A stretch of DNA of 64,000 nt from Ctenosaura bakeri (Eukaryota; Chordata; Lepidosauria; Squamata; Iguanidae). Below, piece by piece: positions 32,649 through 44,466 of the stretch. Position 1 is the stretch's first letter. Every line of letters starts with the position of its first letter. The notes below the pieces were generated by a model. That model saw only the letters and a list, made by a program, of their open reading frames with translations, was not told the DNA's origin and did no database searches. The position numbers were made by a program, and so were the translations under genes. The DNA lies in assembly GCA_948474755.1 (NCBI GenBank), contig CAOLHI010002511.1, positions 186,001-250,000 of the forward strand. The letters are read 5' to 3'.

Positions 32649-33010
32649 TTAAGCATCAACCATATCTGCACATAGCATGTCATTCAGATACATACATATG
32701 CTTTTCAAGGCTTTTGCCCTGAAGTTCTTCCCATTACCAGGAGGACCAAAGAAAAGGGCCAAGCCTTGAAATTTGGGAGTCCTACTGGTCACCCTTATTA
32801 GTCCCAACTCAAAAATTTCTGGGTGAGCGTGAGATGAGATGCCATCGTTTTCTTCCTCACATCCATGGAACGACACCAGTGTTGAGCCATTTTTGCAGGC
32901 AAGTTGGAAATGATGAGGAAGGTTTGGGACTTAGTGGCTCCATGCCCCCCCCCGCTGGTGGAACAACCAACAGTGAAACATGTACACAGGTGGAGATTTC
33001 TGCACATGGG
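32649..33010 (-). pseudogene. Possible AAA-type ATPase pseudogene fragment
   Basis: A minus-strand frame (32649-32876) carries HPEIFELG, then about 15 residues later LALFFGPPGNGKN, then AKALKS. The spacing of an HPE.F..G block, a hydrophobic strand and a GPPG.GK Walker A loop followed by AKA is what AAA ATPases of the VCP/p97 or proteasomal-subunit type show before and at their P-loop. Here the invariant GK[TS] is GKN, which would abolish nucleotide binding, and the Walker B motif, sensor residues and the rest of the module are missing. The reading shifts frame upstream near 32880. No introns are visible, so a decayed processed copy is the simplest reading. The match is short and remembered rather than searched; chance similarity cannot be excluded. 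Confidence 0.35.
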
Positions 33011-33049
33011 AACTTCTAGCAGTATTATCTGTTGGAAATTCCCTTTGAT

Positions 33050-33700
33050 ACACTAACTGCCCCATCTTCCTAGAACTGGAACACCTAAAGATGGTAGTGC
33101 ACACTCTAGTAACCTCAAGACTGAATTTCTGCAATATGCTGTACATTGGTTATCTTTGTACTAAGTTCAGAAAGTCCAACTGGTTCAAAATATGGAAGCC
33201 AGAATTTTGCAGGTAGTTCCAGGAGTGAGCATATCACACTCACATTAAAATCTGGCTTCCAATTAGTTTCCAGGCAAGTTCATCAGGACTTAAGTAATCT
33301 CTGTACAAGGTGTTGATTATTACCTTTAAGGCCCTACCTGGTTTGGGTCCAAGTTACCCACAGGATCACCTCCTCTCAAACAATCAGCCCCATACACTCA
33401 GGTCATTTGGGGGCCATTTATTTAAACCAGCCAGGACAATGGTCACCCAAAGGACTTTTTCATTGGCTGGCCCTAGACTGTGAAATGACCAACTGGAAGA
33501 GATCCAACAGTTAAACACACTGTCTGAACTTTAAAAAGCACTATTTGTTACAGCAGGTCTACTCAGTCAATTTTAAACTATGAATTTCAAATTGATATAT
33601 TTTAAATGGTTTTATGTGTCCTTAGTTGTATTTTAAGCAATGTTGTACCCCCACCTCAAACCTTGGAGAGAGGCAGGTAAGAAATAAAATGTTATTGCTT
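33050..33700 (+). mobile_element. L2-like LINE 3' end
   Basis: The run from CTCTAGTAACCTCAAGACTG (about 33103) through GAAAGTCCAACTGGTTC, TAAGGCCCTACCTGG, CTAGACTGTGAAATG and ATTTTAAATGGTTTTATG to GGAGAGAGGCAGGTAAGAAATAAAATG follows the order of the late ORF and 3' UTR of L2-like LINEs. Many stops. It ends in the microsatellite at 33718-33758. Confidence 0.7.
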
Positions 33701-33717
33701 TTGTTGTTATTGTTTCT

Positions 33718-33758
33718 GCTACTACTACTATCATCATCATCATCATCATCATCATCAG
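33718..33758. repeat. (CTA)n/(ATC)n microsatellite at the LINE tail
   Basis: CTACTACTACTATC then about nine ATC units; placed directly after the LINE 3' end. Confidence 0.9.
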
Positions 33759-34381
33759 AGTGGTGAGAAAACTCGCCCTCTCCTGCAGTAGAATGGCACT
33801 TCTGCCCTTTCTACCACTTTAGCAAGATCTTAGGATGGTTAGGAATTGTATCCTGAATAACTCCAAAGTACTTACTCCCATGAGTGCAGCCTAAATGGGT
33901 AATTCTGTGAAAGAGGGTTTGAGAAAATGATTTGGAAAAGTTTCTTAATCAGAATTTACTCATGTAAATTTGTAGAAAAGTTGTTAGGCATTATAAAGTA
34001 TAATTGCTAATGCTACGAAAAACCACTTGGAAATCATCTAAATGACTATATTTGGCAAGAGGAAAATTTTTCAGAAGAACTTTGAGAGGCTTCCAAGAAT
34101 AAAATGCACCCAGACGTCATCCTGTGCTTGATTAACCTTATAGGAAAGGATTGGGAAGAAACGCTGCTTGGGATCTGGGACTCATCATTTTTCATAATGC
34201 AGTCAGTAGCACAATAAGAAATTTTAGCAATTCTGATTCACGTGCAAGTCTAGTTGATAACTCAGACTTGGTGTTCTTTAAGATTGGAAGACATCAGAAT
34301 TGACAGCAACTTTTACAGAACAATTTAGGAATACGTTTTATCAAGATTACCCCCAGGGCCCCTAACTGGTTGCAGACTCGC
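33759..34381. other. Unannotated DNA
   Basis: No gene or recognised repeat. Confidence 0.5.
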
Positions 34382-34780
34382 AAGCTTTCTCCATTTGCTC
34401 AACTATAGATTGTAATGCATGGTCACCAGTTATGTATGTGGACAACCAGACCGTGTAACCTCAGAAACATCCAGCTGTTTGTGGTCACTTAGAGACTCCT
34501 CCCTCTTTTTGCCTCCTTTTCTATCTATCTCTTTCTTGTTAAAGATGGTGAGTGCCAGTTCTGTTGAGCTTGTCCACTTCCCGAAAAATTATTTTTCTTC
34601 ATCAGGACTTCGGCAATCTCTGTACACATGGTTAGATTGTATGCTTCAATGTAACTAGTAAACTTTATTGTTGTATAACTTATATTCATAGTTATAATTT
34701 ATAATGTAAACTTATATTCAATATTCATTTGTCTGCCCTGCTTTCCTGAAGTTAGTTTCAGAGGGATATGCAAGAGTTTC
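34382..34780 (+). repeat. Unclassified interspersed repeat, copy A
   Basis: Shares with 48828-49174 (opposite strand) the ordered phrases CCATTTGCTC, TTGTAATGCATGGT, GGACAACCAGACCGTGTAAC, GGCAATCTCTGTACA, TGTATGCTTCAATGTAACTA and CTGCCCTGCTTTCCTGAAGT. No reverse transcriptase, tRNA-like head or clean terminal repeat was seen. An LTR is possible (TGTAATG start) but not shown. Confidence 0.75.
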
Positions 34781-37428
34781 CAACTAATGATTGCAACCTG
34801 CAGTGAATCATAGAAAGACAAAACTGACCACCAGACCTACTGTAATTGCCCATCTTTATGTTTTAAAAAAATTGGCAGTAACTCTTTAAAAAGTCAGAAT
34901 GCTACAGGCTACTGGTCTGGAACAAATACACTTTTCCTTCTGTCCGCCTGATTGTTATCTCAATACCCACAAGAATGCACAAGGAATATACAATACACGA
35001 CAATACTGGAAATATCTTATATTTCTCTTCCACCAACCATATCTTTATAAATAAATTACACGTATTGTAAGTTATATTGATAATTTATAATTAAATAATT
35101 ATAATTAAATTAAAATTCCATTAAATATATAATTTATAATTAAATGATCTCTAATTACATTCAGATTACATTTATAAATAAATGACATCTGTTTACATTA
35201 TATTTACATTAATATGTTTATATAAATATCAAAAAGAGTGAAGTTCTCCCTCATTAAATTATGATCATACTATAATACAGTTACCTTTTTAACTACTGGG
35301 AAAAGGAGCTGATAGCAAAGAGCATGTTATAGCTAATTTGGAAGTTACAAATAACTAGTCACTTCTAAACTTTTTATAAAGTATTTTGCCTCTTTTTCCC
35401 TCACTTAAAAATAAGCTGATACTACTTATGACAGCAGAAGTAGAAACTTTAATATGTAAAAGAATATCAATATAAGACCTTCTAAGCTGATGTATCAATA
35501 TGAAATATTATAAGGTATCTGTCTTTGTTTTATATATTTTATATAGATATCTATGTTCCACATCCACCTTCTCTGCAAAAATATAAATAAAAAATAAGCT
35601 GATATTATTTTTTTCCTGTTGTCATCAAGTTTGGTCTGTTTTTAATCTCAATTGAACTTAATGAGTAAATAGCATGGGGGCTGAAAAGATTTTGTTGTGT
35701 GAATCAGCAGTCTTTAGAAAGATGGTGTAATCTACCTGCACATTTGCTTTGTATCATGTATCTCTCACCTCATAAAAACATCACATCAACAAATGACCAC
35801 TCACGAGTAAGTTGATTCAAGAGGTACAGTCATTCCAGCTTCCATAGAAAACCTTTTTTTCACACTTTTCTGAAAATGCAAAGCTAGTACTGAGAACATA
35901 AGACATTCTCTCTGGATTGAAAATTTATCTTTGCCTGAGCATAGCGTGTATCTCACAAACGGTCCCCCCACCTCCCTGCATCTGTGCTATCAGTTTTTGT
36001 GCTGTGGTGTTTTATAAAAAAAAAAAATGGTGGGGGGAAGGAAGAAAAGAAAAGGGCTTTGTTGTCTTTCTATTCGAACTTTCAGGCATCTATGCTTAAA
36101 CAGTCACGGAGTCATTACAGAAATCTACTGAAAAGCACAATGGAACAGTGTTGGAATGAATACTGGATACCCAAAAGAGGATTTTTCTGCATTATGTTTT
36201 CTATTGAAAGGAGAAGTATTCAGAAGAAAAAAAGGGGGGGCTGGGAAGAGAGGAGTGCAGAAGACAGCAGGTTTGTATACAACATAGACACAGCCTTAGC
36301 ACCAGGATTCAGTCTCAGAAAGAACGCCCAAAGCAACTAGATGCTAGCAATGGGTGACATTTTTTTCTACTTCAGGGTTTTTTGATAGTTGATCTACTAT
36401 GAAACCAATACGGACAACTGAAGATTTAATCTGAGAAAGCCAATGAGATATTCTTCTATCCAAGCTGAGGGATCTGAGTGCATAGCTCTTAGAAGCTTGA
36501 TTCAAAGCTTTATGTATTCATCCGTGTTTATGGTGCTCAGTTAGGGTGGTTCATCATCTTTCACAGCTACATTACAAGCAAATACACCACTGTTCCATCC
36601 ATGTTCATAATGGTATGCCTATTGATGTTGGTCAACAAAAATGAGTGAAAATTTCATTTGATTCATTTTTTTTTTAAAAAGAGAACTACTCCATATTTGC
36701 AAATGTTTTTAATAAATGGGACTGAAAGAGTTGGAAATTTTCATAATTCCAGTTGTGGAAGAAAACAGATTCATGCATTCACAAGTGTGCCCCATTTAAT
36801 TAAGTAGATGTGTTTCTGGGCTTTACATCTTTTACAGAAAATTTGGTACCAAAGGTGGAAATAATATGAGAAGAATAGGGATAGGTTCCTATACTAAAAA
36901 AACACAGAACAGCAGTTTAACATGTTGCAGCAAACTTTTTCTTCAAAACTAACAATAAGCATGTGAAATAAAACAACCAGGTCAGGTAAGCTTTAAACAA
37001 CCAAACAAAAACAATTTGAACCTTCTAGAGATGACATGAAGGCTTCTTCCAAAATGTATCCAGGGATTACTTTTTCTTTCCTCACCCCCTAGTTTTGTTA
37101 TGATTTCCATTTGGCGAAGCTTATAGAGCTATGCTTTTAAAACATCCTAGAGATAGCTGGTGAGGCAAGTTTATATGCTTTCCTTCTTTCTGCTCTTTTC
37201 TTTTGGAGGTTGAGGTCTTTTGGGTTTTGTTTTGTTTTGGGTTGGGTTAAGTTTTTTTTTGCTGTTCACATATGCTCAGTAAGGGAGTCTGGAAACTAGT
37301 TTTGATACATGTTTGAAGTTTTGTAACTTTGTTAGGTATTTTGTGCTTCTTTTATTTTTATTGTATTATTATGTATTTGCATTTTTATGTATTGTTTTGT
37401 AGTTTTGTTTCTTTTTTTCTTTTAATAA
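34781..37428. other. Unannotated DNA with an AT-rich block
   Basis: No gene seen. 35030-35280 is extremely AT-rich (ATTTATAATTAAAT phrases), A12 lies at about 36016-36027 and G7 at about 36234-36240. The 118-residue frame at 35984-36340 is low complexity at its start and has no known domain. Confidence 0.5.
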
Positions 37429-37430
37429 TA

Positions 37431-37901
37431 CAGTTGGCCCTCCACATTCCCTAGGGTTACGGGCACAGGACCCTTACAAAAATGAAATATCACAAATATT
37501 AAAATCTGTGAGTGTGGGAAGGGGGTGGAGGCGTGGGTGGGGAGAGTGGGCACCCAGGGTCCAAACCAGGCCAGGGAAAGGAAAGGTCTGGCATGTTGAC
37601 CCTGTATTTCCTCTCTCTTGCTCATCTCCTTCTTTGGGTGTATGTTGGGGCACTGGGAAAGGGTTTGTAGTACTGAAATATTGGACTACAAGTTGTCCTG
37701 ACCTGGCTGGGCAGTGGCTGGTGTTGGAGGAGGAGGAGGACCAAAGGCAAGTTTTTAAAGAGCTGCGTGGCATGATCACAGCCACCAAGAGAGAAGTTTT
37801 CCCCAAACAAAAAAATGCCTGAGGTGGGAGGAAGGGGGTAGAGAAATGCGCAAATAATAAAATCCATGAATGTCAGACCCACAAATGTGAAGGATTGACT
37901 G
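37431..37901. mobile_element. Tigger-like element, 471 bp, TA duplication
   Basis: Starts CAGTTGGCCCTCCACATTCC and ends AATGTGAAGGATTGACTG, with TA on both sides (37429-37430, 37902-37903). Closest relative is 15511-15998, sharing the GGGCACCCAGGGTCC interior. Confidence 0.88.
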
Positions 37902-37954
37902 TATATATATAGACAGCTGCTGTTTACCTTGCCTGTTGGAGGCAGACATACACA

Positions 37955-38410
37955 GGCCATTTCCGCACGAGGCAAGGGAATCACTCGGTGCTGTCGTTCA
38001 CCGGATCTCCTGGTTCCTCGGTCTGTTCCAGGGTGAATTGGAGCAGTGCGAGGTCTTAGATCCTCACTGCTCTGGCTTCCAAAATGGTGGCTTCCGGTTG
38101 GTCATGGATCCTGACCAACTGCGAAGCTCGCCACGCCTAAAGCCCGTCCTCCGCAGATCACAGGCTCATTTTGGTACAAGCCTGCGAATCTGCACAAGGG
38201 AGCAGGTACACAATGGCGTGCTCCAGACAAATGAGAAACCTCTTTTTTCCAGTCTTTAAAAAGTGTGCTGGAAGAGCAGTTGGGGGCATTTCGGAGTGGA
38301 CTGAGGTGTGGATCTCCGGTAAGTAGTCCGAACCTAGTCTGCTCTGAGGTGTAGATGACCCCCATAGAGGACGCACTGCGCCATTTTAATTCCCCCATGC
38401 GGAAAAGGCC
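37955..38410. mobile_element. Harbinger-like MITE, 456 bp, ACA duplication
   Basis: Ends GGCCATTTCCGCA and TGCGGAAAAGGCC, with ACA at 37952-37954 and 38411-38413. It is the 1354-1820 type in the other orientation (CAAAATGGTGGCTTCCGGTT, GATTCGCAGG complement). The open frames across it on both strands do not resemble a transposase. Confidence 0.9.
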
Positions 38411-38413
38411 ACA

Positions 38414-39599
38414 ATTACAGTAGGATTGGCTGAGCAGAATCCCATTCTTTCCCAGTTCAAGCTTTATTGCATTGCTTAATGCAGACATGCTATGACAACC
38501 CAACACTGAAAGTTTGTGCTTTCTCAAGCCCTCTTTAACCATCTTCCCAATGCCAGTAGTCCTAAAATATCTCAAGTCAGACAGAAGATGAAGCAAAAAG
38601 GTTGAGGCTGGTTAGGCATAAGAAAGCATTGTGAAAAGGAGCTTCATTATCATAGGCTTTGTTAACTGAAGTAGGTCTGTACTGGAAATGGATCTGGGCA
38701 TTAAGCCAACTTTACAAACCGAGTTTCACTCTGTTTTCTTAATGCTCATGGAGGTATCTTGTTACAGAGAGATATGAGTATGGAGCTGGTGACTGAACTG
38801 CAGAGGGAACGTGTATTTTGATGTCATTGTTCAATGGAGGTACTGCAAAATCATGCTTTCATTCCTCTTCCTGTTCCTCTGAAACAGATGCAGAGTCAAT
38901 CTATGATTTTAAGTTTGAACATAGAATTATATACTGAATGCACATGTCCAATTCCATTCTGATCTCATTCTTCAAAAAAGATAATGCATACACATGTCTC
39001 CTCCACCCCAAATTTCATATTTAGATTCCCCACGTGAAAATCTGTTAGTTTTTAAAATGCTTCAGTCATCCTTGCTCCTCATCCAGATATCAATGCATTT
39101 AGTAGTCACAGGTATAGACAAAGATTTAGATATGTGAAGGATGACCTTACCTTTCGGCAAGGAAAGGCAACCACAGGCAGCAGATTTGGGATTTAAAGAA
39201 AAGGTAGGAAATGGTTAATTATTTACTTTGATTTTGATGTTACTGCCAGGATTGAGAGGGGTGCTTCTGGGATTTTCTGCCTCAGATGCAAGAGTAACTT
39301 GGCTAAATTTGAAAACCGTGCATCTTGCTTTAGGTGAACAGGGGAGACAGTACCCCCTGCTCTTGTACTTGAGGTAGCAGAGTGTCTTGAGTCCTTACGT
39401 TGCCCTTCAGCCCTGAAATTCCCTTTCTAGGCCCTGTCCTTGCTTTCCTTCCATCAACATACAAAGGCTGCTGCTGCTGCTGCTTCTGCTGCTGCTTCTC
39501 TTTCTCCTTCTCCTTCTTCCGGGCTTTTGAGAACAGAAGGTTTTTAACGAAAGGGCTTTTAAGAGCATGTTACATTAACTGCAGTTTTTAAAACTGCTT
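38414..39599. other. Unannotated DNA with a CTG/CTT-rich run
   Basis: A CTG/CTT microsatellite-like run is at 39466-39515. No gene or other repeat was recognised. Confidence 0.5.
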
Positions 39600-39790
39600 T
39601 CTACTATTTAAAAATCTATGTTTTATGCTGTTTTTAGTGTTAGCAATAGGTTAATGTGCATTTGTATGTTTTAATTACATTAATTTAATGTTTTAATTAC
39701 AATTAATTAATTAATTAATTAATTAATTTTGTTTGTAAAGTCTCCTTTAGTCCCCATTTTGGGGAAAAGGTGGGGTATAAATAAAGTTCA
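39600..39790 (+). mobile_element. L2-like 3' tail with (AATT)n
   Basis: TTTTATGCTGTTTTTAGTG, an ATTA run at 39702-39728, then CCCCATTTTGGGGAAAAGGT and GGGGTATAAATAAAG, the usual ending of L2-like and related non-LTR elements. The coding part is absent. Confidence 0.5.
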
Positions 39791-41734
39791 TCCACATTTT
39801 CAGCCAAGCTTTTAAAGGCTTATGGGTTTTGTTTTGTTTTGGGTTTTGTTTTTGTTTTTTTGGCATCAGTTCCAATGTATCTTTCAGCCACTTTATCATG
39901 GTATTTCTTATATTCTGTCTGTGTGATCTTCTTGCCCAAACTGATAAGGCTGTCAACAGTTTCATCTTTTTCTTTACATGGATAATACATTCTACGTAGT
40001 TATTTTTTTTCAATGTTTGATGTGATTCCATTTGTTTGAAAAGTGATCCTGATCCCTAGACTCTTGAACAGAATCTGAATCATTGTTGGTTCAGAACTCC
40101 AGTCGGCAACACCAGGTATACTGTGAAATCAACAGCAGCAGTAGCAACAACAGCAAAAGGCCATCCTTGGTTAGATAGCTAAACCATTTGCTCATGGTTG
40201 CAGAACCATATTTTCCTGCACCTACATGCCACTATAACACCAGTTTCCAGTACCTTTTGTGAAAAGTTATATATGTCCAACACAGAGATACACATACTAC
40301 ATGAATATGGAATAGCTGAAATGAGAGGAACAGAGGCCTGCAATGAAAAGAGTTGATGCTCTGAATGTACACTGTTATTCTTAATAATCTCAAAACAAAA
40401 ATATGCACAATTTAATAAGATTTGTAAAAACAACCTCTCAAAAAACAAAAAAGCAAAACAAAACAGACCTTGCCTCGCTTTGCTTTTTGACTTTATTGAA
40501 CTTTATTCATAAAACAGCTTGTTGCACACATTTCAGTCAATGATGTAATTAACAATGGATAGAAGTCATTGTTTGATATCAGTTACCTCATCCTGTGGAT
40601 AGAGATAATAACCAAGCCACACAGTTTGTTCTTTGCCTGAATGGTCGTAGCCAATCTTGCAAGTCAAATCTTGCTTTCTGAACAAGAGTTTTTAATAACA
40701 ATATCATTTGCTGCAGAGTGACATTATCTTTTTTAGGCACTGATTAAAAACTGAACTGTGCTGAATTCAGCAGAGTCTGGCTGAAATGAAAGGCAAAGAT
40801 TCACAATAATCTCAAGAACTACAAACTGAGCCTTATCTTTAAGACTCCCAGAGCTTCAAACTTCAGGACCCCTTCACTGTGCCTCCCCTGGTTTAATCAT
40901 CCTTTTGGCTTAGCATAATGATAGTCTTTGGGGACAGCTGAAGGCAAGTGATAATGCTTTAGTACTCAGTCTATGCCTTTTAAGTTAATTACTTGTTTAG
41001 CTTGGATGATGCAGATGTTAAATTCATGGGGTGTGTGTTGTGGAGGGGAGAGAACAATGATCCTCTACTGACATAAAGCGTGGTTTTGTGGGTGAAGCAG
41101 AAAAGACTTATGTAGACCACATGCAGCAAAAGGTCATGTTAGAGCTGTTTTGGTGGTTTTGATACATGTGGCTTCTGAGGACACACATTATTGATCTATA
41201 TTTTTTTTTAAAAAAAGAAGTCCTTTATTGTCACTTTATAAAGTTATTTTTTAAAAAAAAATGTACTATGGGTCAAGGGATTCATTTTCTGGGAATAGAT
41301 GTTCAGCCAGGTCACATGATTCCCAGCACAAACACATCAGACTTTCTTTATTTGGTGCTATCAGGACATGCTGGGCTGCTTCTCATGTGTTGAGCTGCAC
41401 TGTTCAGTTTCTGCACCCAGGAGATGATAAAAGTTATAATCAAACTTATTTGGAGATCCTCAAGGTGGGGCAGGCCACTGGTAGTTTCAATGTCAGTGGG
41501 GCAGCAAATCTGCTCTGGGTTGTATTCCAAATTTTAAAACATGCTATCCAAGGTACTATCTCCAATATAGAATCATCATTTTGGATCATTCCTTTAAAGC
41601 TGACTCTAAAATCTGGATCAGACGTACCACACCACTGGCACCAGAGTCACGAATCATCATTGAACTGAAGGGACTTACTCCCAGGTGAGTGCCTATAAGA
41701 GTATACTCTCAAGTTTATTGTACTGTACTGAGTC
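39791..41734. other. Unannotated DNA
   Basis: No gene or recognised repeat apart from a GTTTT run at about 39825-39860. The 135-residue frame at 41261-41668 has no known domain and no splice context. Confidence 0.5.
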
Positions 41735-42125
41735 ACAGAATCAAAGAATAGTAGTTGGAAAGGACATCAAGGGACATCCAATCCAATACCCTTCCAGTGT
41801 GGGAATCTGCAGCTTGGGTAGTCCTGAGAGGTGAGCATCTAATCACTGGTTACTGAGTTTCAGTGAAGGAGATTCTGCCACATTTAGGAGCAATCTGTTC
41901 CACTGGTTAGCAGCCCCTACTCTTCTAATGCTTAGGTGGAATCTCTTTTCTTGTAATTTGAATCAATTTATTTGTGTCCTGGTCTCCACAGAAGCAGAAA
42001 ACAAGGTTGCTCCATATTCTACACAATGCTATCTCTTCAGGTATGAAAATATGGTTGTCCTATCACCTCTCAATCTTTTCTTCTGTAAGCTAAGCATCTC
42101 CCAAAGCTGTTCCTGAAAGTTCTTC
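41735..42125 (-). mobile_element. CR1 LINE 3' end, old copy, minus strand
   Basis: CACAGAATCAAAGAATAGTA (reverse of the CR1 tail), AGTTGGAAAGGACATCAAGG, then GGCAGAATCTCC-type and CAGAAAACAAGGTTGC phrases parallel the last 400 bp of the CR1 at 42255-44466 in reverse. Clearly more diverged than the plus-strand copies. Confidence 0.7.
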
Positions 42126-42254
42126 ATTTAAAAATCTCATATCATCTTGATTAAAACGTTGGCCTGACTACTGAAGATTGGTATTGTCTACATCAGGGAT
42201 AGGCAATTGTGGGGAAGAGTAGGGGACATTTTTCACCTTACCTTCCCTGTTGGA
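42126..42254. other. Short unassigned gap before the CR1
   Basis: Nothing recognised. Confidence 0.5.
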
Positions 42255-42684
42255 ATTTAGCATTCAGTGGGAAGGAGAAGATAAGGGTAGCCAGACACTC
42301 GTCTTAGATTTTAAAAAAGCGGACTTCTGTAAACTTAGGGAGCTGCTGGCTGGAATTCCGTGGTCAGGAATAGTGAAAGGGAAAGGAGTTCAGGAGGCAT
42401 GGGAGTTCCTTAAAAAGGAGATACTGACGGCACAGTCTAAAACTGTGCCAATAAGGAGGAAAAATGGAAGGCATCTGAAGAAACCAGAATGGTTGACTAA
42501 AGAACTCTCAGCTGAGCTAAGAGTTAAGAGAAACACGTATAGGAAATGGAAGAAGGGGGAAACCACCAAAGAAGAATTTAAGCAAGTAGCCAGGAGATGT
42601 AGGGAGGAGGTCAGAAAGGCTAAAGCACAGAACGAACTTAGGCTGGCCAGAGACATTAAAAACAATAAAAAGGGTTTTTTTTAA
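42255..42684 (+). pseudogene. CR1 ORF2, upstream piece before the frameshift
   Basis: An open piece of about 140 codons belonging to the linker between endonuclease and reverse transcriptase: DFKKADFCKLRELL near its start, then a Lys/Arg-rich helix with KKPEWLTKELSAELRVKRN and YRKWKKG. It stops at TAA in a T8 run (42675-42682), where one surplus T moves the reading out of frame. The reverse transcriptase continues at once in the next frame. Residue content is normal for CR1-like proteins. The start of the element has no natural initiation codon for this protein because the 5' part is missing. Confidence 0.85.
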
Positions 42685-44383
42685 ATATGTCCGCAGCAAA
42701 AGGAAAAAGAAGGAGACAGTAGGGTCGCTACGCAGAGAAGATGGCGAATTACTCACAGGGGGGAGAGAAAAGGCAGAGCTACTTAACACCTTCTTTGCCT
42801 CCGTATTTTCCCAGAAGGATACAAGCACTCAACCTGGCGGTAGGGGAGCAGGGGAGGAAGCAGAGGAAATGAGGCACTTAATAAGTAGAGAGGTGGTACA
42901 GGAATACCTGGCCGCATTGGATGAATTCAAGTCTCCAGGGCCAGATGAATTGCATCCTAGGATATTAAAAGAGCTGGCAGAGGTCATTTCGGAACCGCTT
43001 GCTATAATTTTTGAGAAATCTTGGAGGACAGGAGAAGTTCCAGCAGATTGGAAGAGAGCAAATGTTATCCCCATCTTCAAGAAGGGAAAAAAAGAGGACC
43101 CAAATAATTATCGCCCAGTCAGCCTGACATCGGTACCCGGAAAGATCCTGGAGCAGATCATTAAGCGTTCAGTTTCTAATCATTTAGAAAACAACGCAAT
43201 AATCACGAGAAGTCAACATGGATTTCTCAAAAATAAGTCATGCCAGACTAATCTGATCTCTTTTTATGATAGAGTTACTAGCTTGATAGATGAAGGGAAT
43301 GCTGTGGATGTAGCATATCTCGATTTCAGTAAGGCCTTTGACAAAGTTCCCCATGACATTCTTGCATCGAAGCTAGTAAAATGTGGGCTAGACAGGGCTA
43401 CTGTTAATTGGATATGTAATTGGTTGACCGACCGAACCCAACGGGTGATCACGGATGGCTGCTTTTCATCCTGGAGAGAAGTGACTAGTGGAGTACCACA
43501 AGGTTCTGTCCTGGGCCCAGTGCTGTTCAATATTTTTATCAATGACTTAGATGAAGGAATAGAGGGCATGCTCATCAAATTTGCAGATGACACCAAATTG
43601 GGAGGGGTTGCTAATATGCCAGAGGACAGGATCAAAATTCAAAATGACCTGGATAGATTGGAGAGCTGGGCCAGGGCGAACAAAATGAAATTCAACAGAG
43701 AGAAATGTAAGGTCCTACACTTAGGCAGAAATAATGGAATACAGAAATATAGGATGGGGGACACGTGGCTGGATAGCAGTACGTGTGAAAGGGATCTAGG
43801 AGTCTTCATAGACCACAAGCTGAACATGAGTCAGCAGTGTGATGCGGCAGCCAAGAAAGCCAATGCAATTCTCGGCTGCATCAACAGGAGTATGGTGTCT
43901 AGATCGAGGGAGGTACTGGTACCACTCTACTCTGCTTTGGTTAGACCCCATCTTGAATACTGTGTCCAGTTCTGGGCACCCCAATTCAAGAAGGATATTG
44001 ACAAGCTGGAGCAAGTCCAGAGGAGGGTGACCAAAATGGTGAGAGGCCTGGAAAACATGCCCTATGAGGATAGACTGAGAGAGCTGGGTATGTTTAGTCT
44101 GCAGAAAAGGAGGTTAAGAGGGGACATGATAGCCATGTTTAAATATTTGAAGGGATGCCACGTAGAGGAAGGAGGGGGCTTGTTTTCTGCTGCTCCAGAA
44201 ACCAGGACAAGGAGCAATGGATTCAAGCTGCAGGAAAGGAGATTCCACCTGAACCTCAGGAAGAACTTCCTGACAGTCAGGGCTGTCCGGCAGTGGAATC
44301 TGCTGCCTCGGAGAGTAGTGGAGTCTCCTACCTTGGAGGTTTTTAAGCAGAGGCTTGATGGCCATCTGTCGGGAGTGCTTTGA
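42683..44383 (+). CDS. CR1 reverse transcriptase (ORF2 C-terminal two thirds)
   Basis: RNA-dependent DNA polymerase of a non-LTR retrotransposon, which copies the element's RNA at a nicked chromosomal site. The frame is open for 566 codons, with the first Met at 42869. Counting from that Met: [11 protein letters not shown] at 78-88 (finger), [13 protein letters not shown] at 151-163 (motif A, first catalytic Asp), [14 protein letters not shown] at 207-220 (motif B), [10 protein letters not shown] at 237-246 (motif C with the two catalytic Asp), KCKVLHLG shortly after (motif D), then a thumb region with [14 protein letters not shown] and a C-terminal [20 protein letters not shown] segment. All active-site residues are present, unusual for a lone copy. 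Not expressible as a working protein, because the N-terminal endonuclease is lost and a frameshift lies just upstream. The minus-strand frames over this stretch are shadows. Confidence 0.9.
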   Translation, partial: KYVRSKRKKKETVGSLRREDGELLTGGREKAELLNTFFASVFSQKDTSTQPGGRGAGEEAEEMRHLISREVVQEYLAALDEFKSPGPDELHPRILKELAEVISEPLAIIFEKSWRTGEVPADWKRANVIPIFKKGKKEDPNNYRPVSLTSVPGKILEQIIKRSVSNHLENNAIITRSQHGFLKNKSCQTNLISFYDRVTSLIDEGNAVDVAYLDFSKAFDKVPHDILASKLVKCGLDRATVNWICNWLTDRTQRVITDGCFSSWREVTSGVPQGSVLGPVLFNIFINDLDEGIEGMLIKFADDTKLGGVANMPEDRIKIQNDLDRLESWARANKMKFNREKCKVLHLGRNNGIQKYRMGDTWLDSSTCERDLGVFIDHKLNMSQQCDAAAKKANAILGCINRSMVSRSREVLVPLYSALVRPHLEYCVQFWAPQFKKDIDKLEQVQRRVTKMVRGLENMPYEDRLRELGMFSLQKRRLRGDMIAMFKYLKGCHVEEGGGLFSAAPETRTRSNGFKLQERRFHLNLRKNFLTVRAVRQWNLLPRRVVESPTLEVFKQRLDGHLSGVL

Positions 44384-44445
44384 GGGTGTTCCTGCATGAC
44401 AGGGAGTTGGACTGGATGGCCCGTGTGGTCTCTTCCAACTCTACA

Positions 44446-44466
44446 TTTCTATGATTCTATGATTCT
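44446..44466 (+). repeat. CR1 3' octamer repeat
   Basis: TTCTATGA units repeated between two and three times; the recognition tail for target-primed insertion in CR1. Confidence 0.85.

Larger units (their letters stand above)
42255..44466 (+). mobile_element. CR1 LINE, 5'-truncated, about 2.2 kb
   Basis: Starts in the coding region between the endonuclease and reverse transcriptase parts and runs to a 3' UTR (GGAGTTGGACTGGATGGCCC) and an octamer tail (ATTCTATG repeated, 44446-44466), the diagnostic CR1 ending. No target duplication is evident, as expected for CR1. The 5' UTR, ORF1 and endonuclease domain are absent, so it cannot move by itself. Confidence 0.92.

Noticed and set aside
38102..38596. 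164-codon minus-strand frame
   Set aside because: Most of it is the MITE at 37955-38410 read backwards; it lacks any transposase motif.
41261..41668. 135-codon plus-strand frame
   Set aside because: No recognisable domain, shifts in composition, and it stands alone; most likely chance.
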